Source: Acidobacteriota bacterium (GTDB taxonomy: Bacteria > Acidobacteriota > UBA6911). Taken from it: DNA of 42,398 nt. The stretch spans positions 1-42,398 of the forward strand of contig JAFGIY010000099.1 in NCBI GenBank assembly GCA_016929335.1, in the 5' to 3' direction. The position numbers were made by a program, and so were the translations under genes. Of the stretch, positions 41,463 to 42,398 are shown piece after piece. Numbering within the stretch: the first letter of the stretch is position 1; every line of letters begins with the position of its first letter. A model generated the notes under the pieces. That model was not told the DNA's origin. It saw nothing but the letters and a program-made list of their open reading frames with translations, and made no database searches.

Positions 41463-42185
41463 ATGGCACAAACGGCTCTTGTAACAGGATCGACCAATAA
41501 CATTGGAAAGGCCATTGCAGAAACTTTGTCCAGGGATGGATACCACGTGATTGTGACTTCCCGGAATGCAGAAGAGGCAAAGACAGTTGCGAAAAACCTT
41601 CCTTGCCAAGGCTCATCTTTCCAGGTGGATTTCTCGGAGGCTTCATCCATCGAAAGGCTGTTTGAATTTATCAGGGAGACATTTGGCCGTCTCGATGTCC
41701 TGGTGAACAATGTCGCCTATACACGGAACGAGTCAATCCTGCAGTGCGATCTGAAGACCTGGGAATATACCATCAACACCAATCTTAGAAGCTATTACCT
41801 CTGTACTCAGTTTGCTGCAGGCATTATGAAATCTCAGGGAGGAGGGAGCATTGTGAATATAACGGTTTCCAGCAGCCGGGGCATGAAAGACAAATTCTCC
41901 TATACCGTTTCCAAAGCGGGAATAAATGGCCTCACGATGTGCTCCGCGCTGGATCTCGCTCCTTTCAATATAAGGGTGAATGCGGTCGGATCGGGGCTGG
42001 TTGGCACGCCGGTTGGCTACAGGGAATATGTCAACAGGACGTATGAAAATCCCAGAATTCCGATCGGGCACATAGGTTCTCCCGAAGATGTGGCGGAGGC
42101 GGTCGCATTCCTCATTTCGCCGAAGGCAAAGTATCTGATCGGCGCATTTCTGCCCGTAGACGGCGGACTCAATATCGCGCTGTGA
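41463..42185 (+). CDS. SDR family NAD(P)-dependent oxidoreductase
   Basis: 240-aa classical short-chain dehydrogenase. The start ATG has GGAGGA upstream. The cofactor motif TGSTNNIGKA corresponds to TGxxxGxG, although the second Gly is replaced by Asn. NNVA (NNAG-like), the catalytic Ser region SSSRGMKDK, and YTVSK (Y-x-x-x-K) follow. NAVGSGLVGTP and AVAFLISPKAKYLIGAFLPV with DGG complete the fold, and the length is normal. It probably reduces or oxidises a keto/hydroxyl group like FabG-type enzymes; the substrate is unknown. It stands alone after the VWFA gene, with a 120-base gap. Confidence 0.92.
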   Translation: MAQTALVTGSTNNIGKAIAETLSRDGYHVIVTSRNAEEAKTVAKNLPCQGSSFQVDFSEASSIERLFEFIRETFGRLDVLVNNVAYTRNESILQCDLKTWEYTINTNLRSYYLCTQFAAGIMKSQGGGSIVNITVSSSRGMKDKFSYTVSKAGINGLTMCSALDLAPFNIRVNAVGSGLVGTPVGYREYVNRTYENPRIPIGHIGSPEDVAEAVAFLISPKAKYLIGAFLPVDGGLNIAL

Positions 42186-42272
42186 TTGGGAACAAGGTGG
42201 CACGAAATCGCTGCCCGGACTTTCCGCTGCGAACTCCTGGTGCGAGTTTTCGCTTAGCTGTTCCGCCAAGGG

Positions 42273-42398
42273 GCGCGGCAGCAAAGCTCAGGGCGCAAGA
42301 GACTGCCTCAAAACTCGATTCAATTAGGCATGCCTTGAACCATGTGGGTCGCGGCTTCAGCCGCGACATGTTGGTGCAAACAGAAGATCAGGCATAAA
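42273..42398. repeat. Inverted, partial copy of the element at 10945-11059
   Basis: The reverse complement of this stretch (TTTATGCCTGATCTTCTGTT, the GTCGCGGC hairpin, GGCATGCC, TTTTGAGGCAGTCTCTTGCG) matches 10945-11059 almost base for base, with an insertion of about 10 bases. It runs to the end of the window, so the element continues outside. The shared sequence includes about 28 bases beyond the 15-bp terminal repeat, which supports a larger repeat unit. Confidence 0.75.

Overview
The window looks like chromosomal DNA of an uncultured or poorly described Acidobacteriota member. The best taxonomic signal is a pair of secreted proteins with the VWFA-related domain typical of that phylum (36616-38919 and 40455-41342). 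ECF sigma factors, a PEP-CTERM surface protein, an HAF-repeat protein, a large glutamine synthetase and many dispersed palindromic repeats also fit. No rRNA or tRNA gene is visible. Most intergenic space is filled with hairpin-forming repeats.

Layout. 1-4.2 kb: an ECF sigma factor with a small partner gene, a PEP-CTERM protein, then two convergent secreted-protein genes. 4.2-6.9 kb: gspA-gspB, the accessory pair of type II secretion, with a long hairpin between them. 7.1-8.9 kb: a probable selenoprotein of the UGSC family, read through an in-frame TGA (7422-7424) into a second domain, with a bSECIS-like hairpin right after the TGA. 9-11 kb: a small hypothetical gene, a standalone TIR-like protein and a MITE-like element. 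11.4-18.3 kb: a second ECF sigma factor, a three-gene operon ending in a histidine kinase and an NtrC-type regulator, and a chemoreceptor with an upstream YfiR-like gene. 18.7-24.5 kb: a small secreted protein, then glutamine synthetase, an Nramp-like transporter and a carboxylesterase, all on the minus strand. 24.8-28.1 kb: a membrane sensor-like protein, an SLC13 permease with RCK_C domains, and an MscS channel.

28.4-30.35 kb is an accessory block. It holds a MazEF pair, a BrnT-type toxin gene broken by an ochre codon with its antitoxin intact, and fragmented genes. Two attC recombination sites and one half-site separate them. No integrase is present, so this looks like a CALIN (cluster of attC sites lacking integrase).

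30.4-35.5 kb: a minus-strand operon for a xanthine-oxidase-family molybdenum hydroxylase. Its FAD subunit has a complete GltD-like NAD(P)H oxidoreductase inserted within it. 35.7-36.5 kb: a 412-bp nested palindrome and a truncated nucleotidyltransferase with its small companion gene. 36.6-42.2 kb: VWFA and TPR proteins and an SDR oxidoreductase. The window ends inside an inverted copy of the repeat seen near 11 kb.

The items most worth a second look are the fused UGSC selenoprotein, the attC-bounded toxin-antitoxin block with its disarmed toxin, the flavoprotein-in-flavoprotein hydroxylase subunit, and the families of nested palindromic repeats. All family assignments come from reading motifs; no database search was run.
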